22,304 bases of DNA. Origin: an uncultured Anaerocolumna sp. (GTDB taxonomy: Bacteria; Bacillota; Clostridia; Lachnospirales; Lachnospiraceae). The stretch covers positions 1-22,304 of the forward strand of contig CALDJN010000212.1 in NCBI GenBank assembly GCA_937901695.1, read 5' to 3'. Position numbers and translations under genes: made by a program. Numbering within the stretch: position 1 is the first letter of the stretch; the number at the start of each line of letters is the position of its first letter. Below the pieces are notes generated by a model. That model worked only from the letters and a program-made list of their open reading frames with translations. It made no database searches and was not told the DNA's origin. This document shows, in pieces, positions 15,872 to 22,304 of this stretch.

Positions 15872-17323
15872 ATGGATACAATTAGTATTGATTTAAATAA
15901 AATAAATACAACAGGAGAAGCACCGATTAATGAACCTGAAAGACAGTATTATTTTATGGCAAAATTAAAGGAATGGGTAAAACAGAAATCAGAAGAATTA
16001 GGCAGACCCCTTACCTTTATTACCCAGACTTTTGGGTGCCAAATGAATGCGAAGGACTCTGAAAAATTAGCAGGTATACTAGAGAAAATTGGTTATGTTG
16101 AAACCGATACAGAAGAAGCTGATTTTGTAATCTATAACACCTGTACCGTTCGTGAGAATGCCAACACCAGAGTATATGGCAGACTAGGGTACTTAAATAG
16201 TCTTAAGAAGAAAAACCCAAATATGCTTATTGCATTATGTGGTTGTATGATGCAGGAAGACATTGTAGTGGAAAAGATAAGAAAAAGCTATCGCTTTGTG
16301 GATATCATATTTGGAACCCACAATATCTTTAAACTGGCAGAGCTGCTTTACAACAGACTACAGTCTAAGAGAATGATAATTGATATATGGCAGGGAACCG
16401 ATCAAATAGTGGAAGACCTTCCAAGTGAGAGAAAATATAAATTCAAAGCCGGCGTAAATATTATGTATGGCTGTAATAATTTCTGCAGCTATTGTATCGT
16501 TCCTTACGTTAGAGGAAGAGAGAGAAGTCGTAATCCTGAAGATATTATAAAGGAAATTAAAGATATGGTAGCAGACGGCGTAGTTGAGATTATGTTATTA
16601 GGACAAAACGTTAATTCCTACGGAAAGACTTTAGAAAAACCTATGACATTTGCAGAGTTACTAGTGGAAATAGAGAAGATAGAAGGATTGGAAAGAATCC
16701 GTTTTATGACATCCCATCCTAAGGATTTATCCGATTCTTTAATTGAAGTAATGAAGAATTCGAAAAAAATCTGTAACCATCTTCATCTGCCCGTACAGTC
16801 AGGAAGTACAAAATTATTAAAGGCAATGAATCGTAAATATACAAAAGAACAATATTTGGATTTAGTAGATAGAATAAAAACTGCTATGCCAAACATATCT
16901 TTAACTACAGATATTATTATTGGATTCCCTGGAGAAACAGAAAAAGATTTCTTAGATACTCTGGATGTTGTTAGAAAAGTAAGATATGATAGTGCTTATA
17001 CATTCCTTTATTCAAAACGTACAGGAACACCAGCAGCTGCCATGGATACACAGGTGGAAGAAGAAGTTGCAAAAGAAAGATTTAACCGCTTATTAAAAGA
17101 AGTACAAGAGATTTCTGCAGAAATAACAAAGAGAGACGAAGGAACCATACAGACTGTTTTGGTGGAAGAAATAAACAATCAAGATCCCTCTTTATTAACA
17201 GGAAGATTAAGCAATAATGTGTTAGTACACTTTTCCGGATGCAATGAGTTAATTGGAAAACTAGTTGATGTAGAATTAACAGAATGCAAAGGATTTTATT
17301 ATTTGGGGAAATTAGTAGGCTAA
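15872..17323 (+). CDS. miaB: tRNA-2-methylthio-N6-dimethylallyladenosine synthase
   Basis: MiaB is a radical-SAM methylthiotransferase that adds a methylthio group to i6A37 in tRNAs reading UNN codons. The 483-residue protein has the UPF0004 domain with FGCQMNAKDSEKL and cluster cysteines Cys56, Cys91 and Cys125. The radical-SAM motif is CNNFCSYC (Cys201, 205, 208), followed by IVPYVRGRERSR. LLGQNVNSYG, HLHLPVQSGS and DIIIGFPGETEKDF follow. The C-terminal segment (about residues 415-483) fits a TRAM domain. The QMNAKDSE and VRGRERSR forms indicate MiaB rather than MtaB or RimO. The N-terminus carries about 45 residues before the conserved region, as in Clostridia homologues. The ribosome site before ATG 15872 is weak (AAAGTTGAG). 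Confidence 0.95.
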   Translation: MDTISIDLNKINTTGEAPINEPERQYYFMAKLKEWVKQKSEELGRPLTFITQTFGCQMNAKDSEKLAGILEKIGYVETDTEEADFVIYNTCTVRENANTRVYGRLGYLNSLKKKNPNMLIALCGCMMQEDIVVEKIRKSYRFVDIIFGTHNIFKLAELLYNRLQSKRMIIDIWQGTDQIVEDLPSERKYKFKAGVNIMYGCNNFCSYCIVPYVRGRERSRNPEDIIKEIKDMVADGVVEIMLLGQNVNSYGKTLEKPMTFAELLVEIEKIEGLERIRFMTSHPKDLSDSLIEVMKNSKKICNHLHLPVQSGSTKLLKAMNRKYTKEQYLDLVDRIKTAMPNISLTTDIIIGFPGETEKDFLDTLDVVRKVRYDSAYTFLYSKRTGTPAAAMDTQVEEEVAKERFNRLLKEVQEISAEITKRDEGTIQTVLVEEINNQDPSLLTGRLSNNVLVHFSGCNELIGKLVDVELTECKGFYYLGKLVG

Positions 17324-17324
17324 A

Positions 17325-17412
17325 GGTACAAATTTGCTAATTTATTTACAATTTGCTCGTAAATAGATAGCAATTTAAAGAATAATTTTTAATAAATTTA
17401 TCAAATTGCACC
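17325..17412. repeat. 22-bp imperfect inverted repeat between miaB and rny
   Basis: The left arm 17325-17346 (GGTACAAATTTGC...) and right arm 17391-17412 (...CAAATTGCACC) are imperfect inverted copies around 44 nt. The enclosed sequence has a further weak stem built on TTTGCT/AGCAA. The element starts 1 bp after the miaB stop. It may end the miaB transcript, although no clear T-run follows, or be a small dispersed repeat. Confidence 0.5.
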
Positions 17413-17462
17413 TTAATATTCGTGAAATAATGACATAATGTATAAAATATTAGTTAGTATAC

Positions 17463-17491
17463 TTGACATATTACTAAAAAAAGTATAAAAT
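17463..17491 (+). promoter_or_regulatory. Sigma-A-type promoter for rny
   Basis: TTGACA (17463-17468), a 17-bp spacer and TAAAAT (17486-17491) match the vegetative consensus. Transcription would start about 40 bp before the GTG start of rny, giving a short leader that includes the hairpin at 17528-17540. Confidence 0.7.
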
Positions 17492-17527
17492 TTATATGTT
17501 GTATGTTTGTACAATGAAAATTAAATA

Positions 17528-17540
17528 AGGAGGTGCTCCT
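17528..17540 (+). promoter_or_regulatory. Shine-Dalgarno of rny inside a perfect hairpin
   Basis: AGGAG (17528-17532) and CTCCT (17536-17540) form a 5-bp stem with a GTG loop directly before the GTG start at 17541. The ribosome site of rny is thus self-complementary and could be masked in the mRNA. The extended site is AAGGAGG. Confidence 0.6.
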
Positions 17541-19097
17541 GTGCAAGAAGAACTAAAAATAGTGATAGCTATTTTAGTTACCTTGGTAATAACTGCTGCT
17601 CTTGTTTGGAAAATTGCCATATCCTATCGCATCAAGGTCGTAGAGGCTAAGATAGGTTCCGCAGAGGAAAAAGCAAGAGAAATCATAGATGAAGCTTTAA
17701 AGACAGCTGAAACTAAGAAAAGAGAAGCCTTACTTGAAGCAAAGGAAGAGTCTTTAAAGACTAAGAATGAGCTTGAAAAAGAAACTAAGGAAAGACGAGC
17801 AGAATTACAGCGTTACGAAAAACGTGTTCTTACGAAAGAAGAAACCTTAGATAAGAAGACGGAAGCACTGGAAAAGAAAGAGGCTAGACTTACTGCAAAA
17901 GAAGCTGAACTCGATAAATTAAGAGCAGAAGCGGAGGAAATGCATAGCAAGCAATTGCAGGAGTTGGAAAAAATTTCTGGACTTACCTCCGATCAAGCAA
18001 AAGAATATCTTTTGAAAACTGTTGAAGACGAAGTAAAACATGAAACGGCAATGTTAGTAAAAGAACTTGAAAACAAAGCGAAAGAAGAAGCTGACAAAAA
18101 AGCAAAGGAATATGTTGTCACTGCAATTCAGAGGTGCGCTGCAGATCATGTAGCAGAAACAACAATATCCGTTGTTCAACTTCCTAATGATGAGATGAAA
18201 GGTAGAATTATTGGTAGAGAAGGACGTAATATACGTACTTTAGAAACCTTAACTGGTGTAGATTTGATTATAGATGATACTCCAGAAGCTGTTATCTTAT
18301 CAGGTTTTGATCCAATCAGAAGAGAAATTGCAAGAATTGCTCTTGAAAAATTAATTGTAGATGGAAGAATTCATCCTGCAAGAATTGAAGAAATGGTTGA
18401 AAAAGCGCAAAAAGAAGTTGAAGTCATGATTCGTGAAGAAGGTGAAGCTGCAACTCTAGAAGTAGGTGTTCACGGAATTCATCCAGAACTGGTTCGTTTA
18501 CTTGGTAAGATGAAATTTAGAACAAGTTATGGACAAAATGCATTGAAACATTCTATTGAAGTTGCACAATTATCCGGTTTATTAGCTGGAGAAATTGGCG
18601 TTGACATTAGAATGGCAAAAAGGGCTGGTTTACTACATGACATTGGTAAGTCTGTTGACCACGAAATGGAAGGCTCACATATTCAGATAGGGGTTGAACT
18701 ATGTAGGAAATACAAGGAGTCTCCTATTGTTATTAATGCAGTAGAATCACATCATGGAGATGTGGAACCTACATCATTGATTTCATGCATAGTACAAGCT
18801 GCAGATACAATTTCAGCAGCAAGACCTGGCGCTAGAAGAGAAACATTGGAAACATATACTAACAGACTAAAACAGTTGGAAGATATTACGAATAGCTTTA
18901 AAGGGGTAGATAAGTCATTCGCAATACAGGCAGGTAGGGAAGTGCGCATCATGGTTATACCGGAACAGGTTAGTGATGCAGATATGGTTTTACTTGCACG
19001 TGATGTATCAAAACAGATTGAGGCCGAATTGGAATATCCAGGTCAAATTAAAGTAAATGTAATCAGGGAATCTCGTGTTACTGATTATGCAAAGTAA
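17541..19097 (+). CDS. rny: Ribonuclease Y
   Basis: RNase Y is a membrane-anchored endoribonuclease that initiates mRNA decay in many Firmicutes. The 518-residue protein has the expected length and order. One N-terminal membrane helix (about residues 7-27) is followed by a long charged coiled coil (about 30-200) and a KH domain with GRIIGREGRNIRTLE (221-235). The HD domain has His337, LLHDIGK with His366 and Asp367, and DHEMEGSH. The C-terminus contains SDADMVLLARDVSKQIE. Translation starts at GTG 17541, supported by AAGGAGG and by the position of the membrane helix. It has its own promoter and a strong terminator downstream, so it is probably monocistronic. All visible catalytic residues are present. 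Confidence 0.97.
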   Translation: MQEELKIVIAILVTLVITAALVWKIAISYRIKVVEAKIGSAEEKAREIIDEALKTAETKKREALLEAKEESLKTKNELEKETKERRAELQRYEKRVLTKEETLDKKTEALEKKEARLTAKEAELDKLRAEAEEMHSKQLQELEKISGLTSDQAKEYLLKTVEDEVKHETAMLVKELENKAKEEADKKAKEYVVTAIQRCAADHVAETTISVVQLPNDEMKGRIIGREGRNIRTLETLTGVDLIIDDTPEAVILSGFDPIRREIARIALEKLIVDGRIHPARIEEMVEKAQKEVEVMIREEGEAATLEVGVHGIHPELVRLLGKMKFRTSYGQNALKHSIEVAQLSGLLAGEIGVDIRMAKRAGLLHDIGKSVDHEMEGSHIQIGVELCRKYKESPIVINAVESHHGDVEPTSLISCIVQAADTISAARPGARRETLETYTNRLKQLEDITNSFKGVDKSFAIQAGREVRIMVIPEQVSDADMVLLARDVSKQIEAELEYPGQIKVNVIRESRVTDYAK

Positions 19098-19120
19098 GTT
19101 CGTAAGAAGATAATTAGATT

Positions 19121-19178
19121 GGCTGAAAACCTTAAAACAGTAGTGTTTGCAAAGGTTTCAGCCAATTTTTTATTTTTT
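19121..19178 (+). terminator. Intrinsic terminator of rny
   Basis: GGCTGAAAACCTT (19121-19133) pairs with AAGGTTTCAGCC (19152-19163) with one bulged A, followed by a T-rich tract to 19178. It lies 24 bp after the rny stop. The rest of the spacer to 19271 is AT-rich with nothing further seen. Confidence 0.9.
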
Positions 19179-19271
19179 AAATTATTGTAGAAGTTTATAT
19201 AGAAGAATTATTCCCAATTATATGGAAACAAAATATTATTATTGAGGTTCAAAAAGATACTTCCAGTATTC

Positions 19272-20009
19272 TCATAAGATTTGTTCTAAATACTCTTCAA
19301 GACAAATTCCTTTTTTATGTATTTCTTTTGCCGCTTCTTTGCCTACATAACGATAATGCCAAGGTTCATAGCAAATTCCGGTAATATCACTTTTATTTTC
19401 AGGATAACGTAATATAAAGCCATATTTATAAGAATTTTGCATCAGCCATTTTTGCTCAGAGGTATTTTCTTGACCTTTGTCTAAAATTTGGTAACTTTCT
19501 GCAACGATATCAACTGCTAATCCTGTTTGATGTTCACTGGTTCCAGGAACAGCAACCCATTTTGCAGCTTCTATAGCTGCTTCCTGGTTAGAAAATCCAT
19601 CACTTAAATATTTACTAATTTTATTTTTATACAGTGATTTTTGCTTTTCCGGTGTACGATAAGAGGAACAGATAATAGGAGATAATCCTTCCTTTCTTGC
19701 ATCGTCTAACATCTTCTCAAGATCATCAAAAATTCGTTTATCAACAGAGTGACCATTATTAAATGATTCCGTCTCTACAGTAAAATTTTTAGGTATTGGA
19801 TTCCACGGATTTGCAAGAATCAGCTGCCAATCTAAAGCGGATTGGGATGTATAATTTGTCCTGTTAAATTTTCTTTCAAGAATTATATTACTGATTATAA
19901 AAAAAACAATATCTAGTACTACCAATCCAAGTAATATAGTAATTATTTTCCTGTGACGTTTTATTCGTTTTCTTCTTTTACTTCGTACACTATTATTTAC
20001 AATATCCAT
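19272..20009 (-). CDS. D-alanyl-D-alanine carboxypeptidase, VanY type, membrane-anchored
   Basis: A zinc peptidase that removes the terminal D-Ala from peptidoglycan stem peptides, acting outside the membrane. The 245-residue protein has a strongly basic N-terminus, one membrane helix (about residues 21-44) and a short stalk. The VanY catalytic domain follows: SSYRTPEKQ (115-123), SEHQTGLAVDI (158-168) with zinc ligands His160 and Asp167, and EPWHYRYVG (215-223) with catalytic Glu215 and zinc ligand His218. ATG 20009 is chosen because AAAAGGA lies 7 nt upstream; ATG 20045 has no site. It stands alone on the minus strand with no vanHAX or regulator nearby. General wall remodelling is more likely than glycopeptide resistance. 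Confidence 0.93.
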   Translation of the reverse strand: MDIVNNSVRSKRRKRIKRHRKIITILLGLVVLDIVFFIISNIILERKFNRTNYTSQSALDWQLILANPWNPIPKNFTVETESFNNGHSVDKRIFDDLEKMLDDARKEGLSPIICSSYRTPEKQKSLYKNKISKYLSDGFSNQEAAIEAAKWVAVPGTSEHQTGLAVDIVAESYQILDKGQENTSEQKWLMQNSYKYGFILRYPENKSDITGICYEPWHYRYVGKEAAKEIHKKGICLEEYLEQIL

Positions 20010-20269
20010 TATAACATCCTTTTCTTTCGCAAACTTGCTTATCATATCGCATTTAAATAAAAAGTATTTTATATGTTCCCTTATATATTGTCAACTTACT
20101 TCATTAATTCTTCAGTAAGATTAAGAAAATATTAATAAGGGAATGGATATACTTTACTGAAAATTAACTGAATATTAATATAATTTTTGTGTCATGCATA
20201 CATTTTGTTAGTTTTTTCTTATCATAATCTGCTATAATGTTAAGAAACAGGAGTAATGGAGGTGAACGA

Positions 20270-21214
20270 ATGACTTTACAACAATTAAGATACGTGATAG
20301 AAGTTTCTGAAATGGGTTCCATGAGTGAAGCAGCAAAGAGGTTATTTATATCACAACCAAGCCTTTCTAATGCCATTATGGAACTGGAAAAAGAAATTGG
20401 AATCCAAATATTTATTCGAACCAATAGGGGAATTCAATTATCCGTAGATGGTACAGAATTTCTTGGATATGCAAGACAAGTAATTGAACAAATGGAACTA
20501 CTGGAACAAAAATATGTTGTTGGAAAGCCTCACAAGCAAAAATTTAGTATATCTACTCAACATTATTCTTTTGCTGTGAAAGCCTTTGTAGACTTAATTA
20601 TGCATTTTGGAATGGAAGAGTATGATTTTGCCATTCGAGAAACCAGGACCTATGAAATCATTGAAGATGTAAGAATGTTAAAAAGTGAAATAGGAATTCT
20701 TTATCTAAGTAATTTTAATGAAAAGGTAATTACTAAATTAATTAAAGAAAATGAACTAGACTTTGAACTGCTTTTTATTGCTCAACCCCATATATTTGTA
20801 AGTTCCAAAAATCCTTTGGTAAAAAAATATAAGGAGGACCCTAATTATAATGGCGGAAAAGGTGTTACCTTAGAAGATTTAGAAGATTTTCCTGTATTTC
20901 GATATGACCAGGGAGTGAACAATTCATTCTATTTTACCGAAGAGATATTAAGTACTCTAGAGCATAAAAAATCTATTATGGTAAATGATAGGGCAACCTT
21001 ATTCAACCTACTCATTGGTTTAAACGGTTACACCATATCTACAGGAGTTATTAGTGAAGAATTAAACGGTAAAGATATTATATCTTTGCCTCTGGATGTG
21101 GATGAAATAATACGGGTTGGAATGATTACTCATAAGAATACAGTCCGAAGCAGACTGGGAGAAATTTTCATAAGCAGGCTAAAAGAAAATATAAAAAATG
21201 ATGGTTTGGTATAG
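20270..21214 (+). CDS. LysR-family transcriptional regulator
   Basis: The 314-residue protein has the N-terminal winged-helix LysR domain: MTLQQLRYVIEVSEMGSMSE, then AAKRLFISQPSLSNAIMELE with the recognition helix at about residues 29-40, then an effector-binding domain of about 220 residues. The start ATG 20270 has GGAGGTG at 20258-20264. A TATAAT at 20233-20238 suggests a promoter just upstream, with no good -35. The stop codon lies within the following terminator stem. The effector is unknown. The next gene downstream is metN, so control of sulfur amino-acid uptake is possible but not shown, because metN has its own promoter and leader. The 20046-20269 spacer holds nothing else recognisable. 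Confidence 0.95.
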   Translation: MTLQQLRYVIEVSEMGSMSEAAKRLFISQPSLSNAIMELEKEIGIQIFIRTNRGIQLSVDGTEFLGYARQVIEQMELLEQKYVVGKPHKQKFSISTQHYSFAVKAFVDLIMHFGMEEYDFAIRETRTYEIIEDVRMLKSEIGILYLSNFNEKVITKLIKENELDFELLFIAQPHIFVSSKNPLVKKYKEDPNYNGGKGVTLEDLEDFPVFRYDQGVNNSFYFTEEILSTLEHKKSIMVNDRATLFNLLIGLNGYTISTGVISEELNGKDIISLPLDVDEIIRVGMITHKNTVRSRLGEIFISRLKENIKNDGLV

Positions 21215-21243
21215 TTATAAACTATATCAAACCATATTTTTTT
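21202..21243 (+). terminator. Intrinsic terminator overlapping the LysR gene end
   Basis: TGGTTTGGTATAGTT (21202-21216) pairs with ACTATATCAAACCA (21221-21234, one mispair or bulge) over the loop ATAA, followed by TATTTTTTT. The TAG stop (21212-21214) is inside the stem. It separates the LysR transcript from the metN leader. Confidence 0.88.
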
Positions 21244-21248
21244 CATAT

Positions 21249-21277
21249 TTTACTAATAGGTAGAATTGGTATATACT
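21249..21277 (+). promoter_or_regulatory. Promoter of the metN leader transcript
   Basis: TTTACT (21249-21254) and TATACT (21272-21277) are 17 bp apart. They lie just after the LysR terminator and about 80 bp before the small peptide gene. The first part of the transcript can form AGGCGTTT/AAACGTCT (21308-21326, one G-U pair). Confidence 0.55.
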
Positions 21278-21357
21278 AAGTTCAATCGTAGCAAAGTCAA
21301 TGGGTTGAGGCGTTTATAAAACGTCTAATATCTGAATGAAGTAAGGAGAAAACAAGC

Positions 21358-21465
21358 ATGGGATACAAAGTTAGCAAATCTTACAATGTTAATATGATGA
21401 TGTGCTGTGACCATATGTGGGAAAGCATGTATATGGTTTATTATTGCGCTTGTTATAATACCTGA
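21358..21465 (+). CDS. Met/Cys-rich 35-residue peptide, probable leader peptide of metN
   Basis: A 35-codon open frame starts at ATG 21358 with AAGGAG at 21343-21348, 9 nt upstream, as strong a site as those of the real genes around it. It begins MGYKVSKSYNVN. Codons 13-17 (21394-21408) then read Met-Met-Met-Cys-Cys, and the end is YYCACYNT. Seven of 35 residues are Met, four Cys and five Tyr. It ends at TGA 21463-21465, 31 nt before a terminator and about 200 nt before metN, the ATPase gene of a methionine importer. Runs of the regulated amino acid followed by a terminator are the signature of ribosome-mediated attenuation leaders. It could instead be an independent small protein with its own terminator. 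No signal peptide or known family is seen. Confidence 0.65.
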   Translation: MGYKVSKSYNVNMMMCCDHMWESMYMVYYCACYNT

Positions 21466-21496
21466 TTATGTTGTTTATTATATTTAGTAAAATATA

Positions 21497-21535
21497 AAAG
21501 ACAGGTACATAATGGTATCTGTCTTTTTAATTTTG
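21497..21535 (+). terminator. Terminator/attenuator between the Met/Cys peptide and metN
   Basis: AAAGACAGGTAC (21497-21508) pairs with GTATCTGTCTTT (21515-21526, one G-U pair) over a 6-nt loop, followed by TTAATTTT. CAGGTA in its left arm (21502-21507) is also complementary to TACCTG (21459-21464), which overlaps the peptide stop codon. This gives a possible competing pairing that translation could control. Confidence 0.75.
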
Positions 21536-21545
21536 TGGCAATTTT

Positions 21546-21645
21546 GGTGCCAGACACCATATAAAAGGTATTTTAATTTGAAACGGTGCCAGGCACCAAA
21601 AAGTGCCAAGGTAAAAAGTGCTAGGTGGAAATGGTGCCTGGCACC
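21546..21645. repeat. Three GGTGCCNGRCACC palindromic repeats
   Basis: Thirteen-base palindromes lie at 21546-21558 (GGTGCCAGACACC), 21585-21597 (GGTGCCAGGCACC) and 21633-21645 (GGTGCCTGGCACC). Partial copies (AGTGCCAAGG, AGTGCTAGGTGG) lie between the last two, and AAAAAGTG repeatedly follows. From memory such palindromes are dispersed in several Firmicutes genomes. Here they separate the attenuator terminator from metN and end 17 bp before its start. Confidence 0.85.
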
Positions 21646-21662
21646 AAAAAGTGAGGTGTGAA

Positions 21663-22274
21663 ATGGAAGGAATCATTGAAGTCAGAAATCTGACAAAGAC
21701 TTTTGAAGATAAAAATAACAAAGTTGAAGCTCTAAAAGATATTAATTTATCCATTAATAAAGGAGATATCTTTGGTATTATCGGAATGTCGGGAGCTGGA
21801 AAAAGTACTCTAGTAAGATGCCTAAACTTTTTAGAAAAACCTACTAGTGGAACTGTATTAGTTGATGGAAAAGACTTATCAAAGTTAACAGCGAAAGAAC
21901 TTCGAAATAAGCGTATGGACATATCTATGATATTCCAGCATTTTAATTTACTTATGCAAAAAAATGTTTTGGATAATATTTGTTTCCCTTTATCCATTGC
22001 AGGTGTTAATAAGAAAGAAGCAAGAGAGAGAGCCTTAGAATTACTTAAGATAGTAGGATTGGAGGAAAAAGTGGGTGCTTACCCATCCCAATTATCCGGA
22101 GGACAAAAGCAAAGAGTTGCTATCGCCAGGGCATTGGCGAATAATCCTAAGATACTTCTTTGTGATGAAGCTACCAGTGCCCTGGACCCTCAGACAACAA
22201 AATCCATACTTGAACTCTTAAAAAGGATTAATGAAAACTATGGAATAACTATAGTGATTATTAATCCTTTTTAA
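21663..22274 (+). CDS. metN: Methionine ABC importer ATPase, 3' end lost at a fold-back junction
   Basis: MetN energises uptake of methionine with the permease MetI and binding protein MetQ. The first 200 residues are a typical MetN ATPase: Walker A GMSGAGKS (residues 41-48), CLNFLEKPTSG, IFQHFNLL (90-97), CFPLSIAG, YPSQLSGGQKQRVAIARAL (140-158) and LLCDEATSALDPQTT (165-179). After GITIVII the expected THEM H-loop is replaced by NPF and a stop. This is because the sequence from 22260 on is the reverse complement of 22188-22232. The H-loop, the rest of the ATPase and the C-terminal NIL domain are therefore missing from this window, not necessarily from the genome. ATG 21663 has GAGGTG 4 nt upstream. 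Confidence 0.92.
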   Translation: MEGIIEVRNLTKTFEDKNNKVEALKDINLSINKGDIFGIIGMSGAGKSTLVRCLNFLEKPTSGTVLVDGKDLSKLTAKELRNKRMDISMIFQHFNLLMQKNVLDNICFPLSIAGVNKKEARERALELLKIVGLEEKVGAYPSQLSGGQKQRVAIARALANNPKILLCDEATSALDPQTTKSILELLKRINENYGITIVIINPF

Positions 22275-22304
22275 GAGTTCAAGTATGGATTTTGTTGTCT
22301 GAGG
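22188..22304. repeat. Perfect 45-bp inverted repeat at the window end (fold-back)
   Basis: Bases 22188-22232 and 22260-22304 are exact reverse complements, separated by 27 nt. The right arm stops exactly at the last base of the window. It interrupts the conserved metN reading frame at a place where all family members continue. The simplest explanation is a fold-back chimera from amplification, library or contig-end assembly, rather than genomic sequence. Confidence 0.9.

Noticed and set aside
19272..20009. Vancomycin resistance gene cluster
   Set aside because: Only a VanY-type carboxypeptidase is present; there is no ligase, dehydrogenase, dipeptidase or two-component pair nearby.
21278..21545. 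SAM (S-box) riboswitch or T-box upstream of metN
   Set aside because: No S-box core or T-box AGGGTGGNACCGCG segment could be found in the leader; a covariance-model search would settle it.
21527..21997. Minus-strand 156-codon open frame opposite metN
   Set aside because: It is antisense to the conserved metN coding region, includes the palindromic repeats and resembles no protein family.
22263..22274. metN as a genuine truncated pseudogene
   Set aside because: The stop is created by the exact fold-back copy, so the truncation is better explained as an artefact of the sequence end.

Overview
The window is a low-GC, AT-rich stretch of a Gram-positive chromosome, most likely an anaerobic Clostridia member and probably Lachnospiraceae. 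This is inferred from family-level resemblance: a short ProB without a PUA domain, a DUF896 protein, RNase Y, MiaB, an HI0933-type flavoprotein, strong AGGAGG-type ribosome sites, and TTG and GTG starts. No rRNA, tRNA, CRISPR array, transposase or phage gene was seen. The order is housekeeping genes, then a transport/secretion region, then tRNA/RNA maintenance and a methionine uptake locus.

Positions 1-6465 hold two flavoproteins (the first cut by the window start) and a proline cluster: proB, a DUF896 gene, a 5-formyltetrahydrofolate cyclo-ligase gene and proA, all on +. The spacers here are unusual. One is a block of inverted 'GTCATTCTGAG...CGAAGAATC' units. Three others are different short tandem repeats (18-bp, about 7-bp and about 19-21-bp periods). 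A 95-bp palindromic element follows proA.

Positions 6649-15406 are envelope and transport genes. A minus-strand lipoprotein gene faces a plus-strand ABC exporter pair. The first exporter is split exactly between membrane domain and ATPase by one in-frame stop. The pair shows the asymmetric active-site residues of heterodimeric exporters. A convergent minus-strand group follows: a small secreted protein of unknown family, a MacB/LolD-type ATPase and a 741-residue FtsX-type permease. The lipoprotein gene and the secreted-protein gene share a 42-bp upstream element (36/42 identical) at nearly the same distance (232 and 249 bp) from their starts, which suggests a common regulator.

Positions 15872-22304 hold miaB, rny (its Shine-Dalgarno lies inside a perfect hairpin), a VanY-type carboxypeptidase (minus), a LysR regulator and the start of metN. 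Between LysR and metN lies an apparent attenuator: a promoter, a 35-codon Met/Cys-rich peptide with a Met-Met-Met-Cys-Cys run, then a terminator, then metN. This is the most interesting candidate system in the window. The last 45 bases are an exact reverse complement of sequence 27 bases upstream and break metN mid-domain, which looks like a fold-back assembly or amplification artefact.
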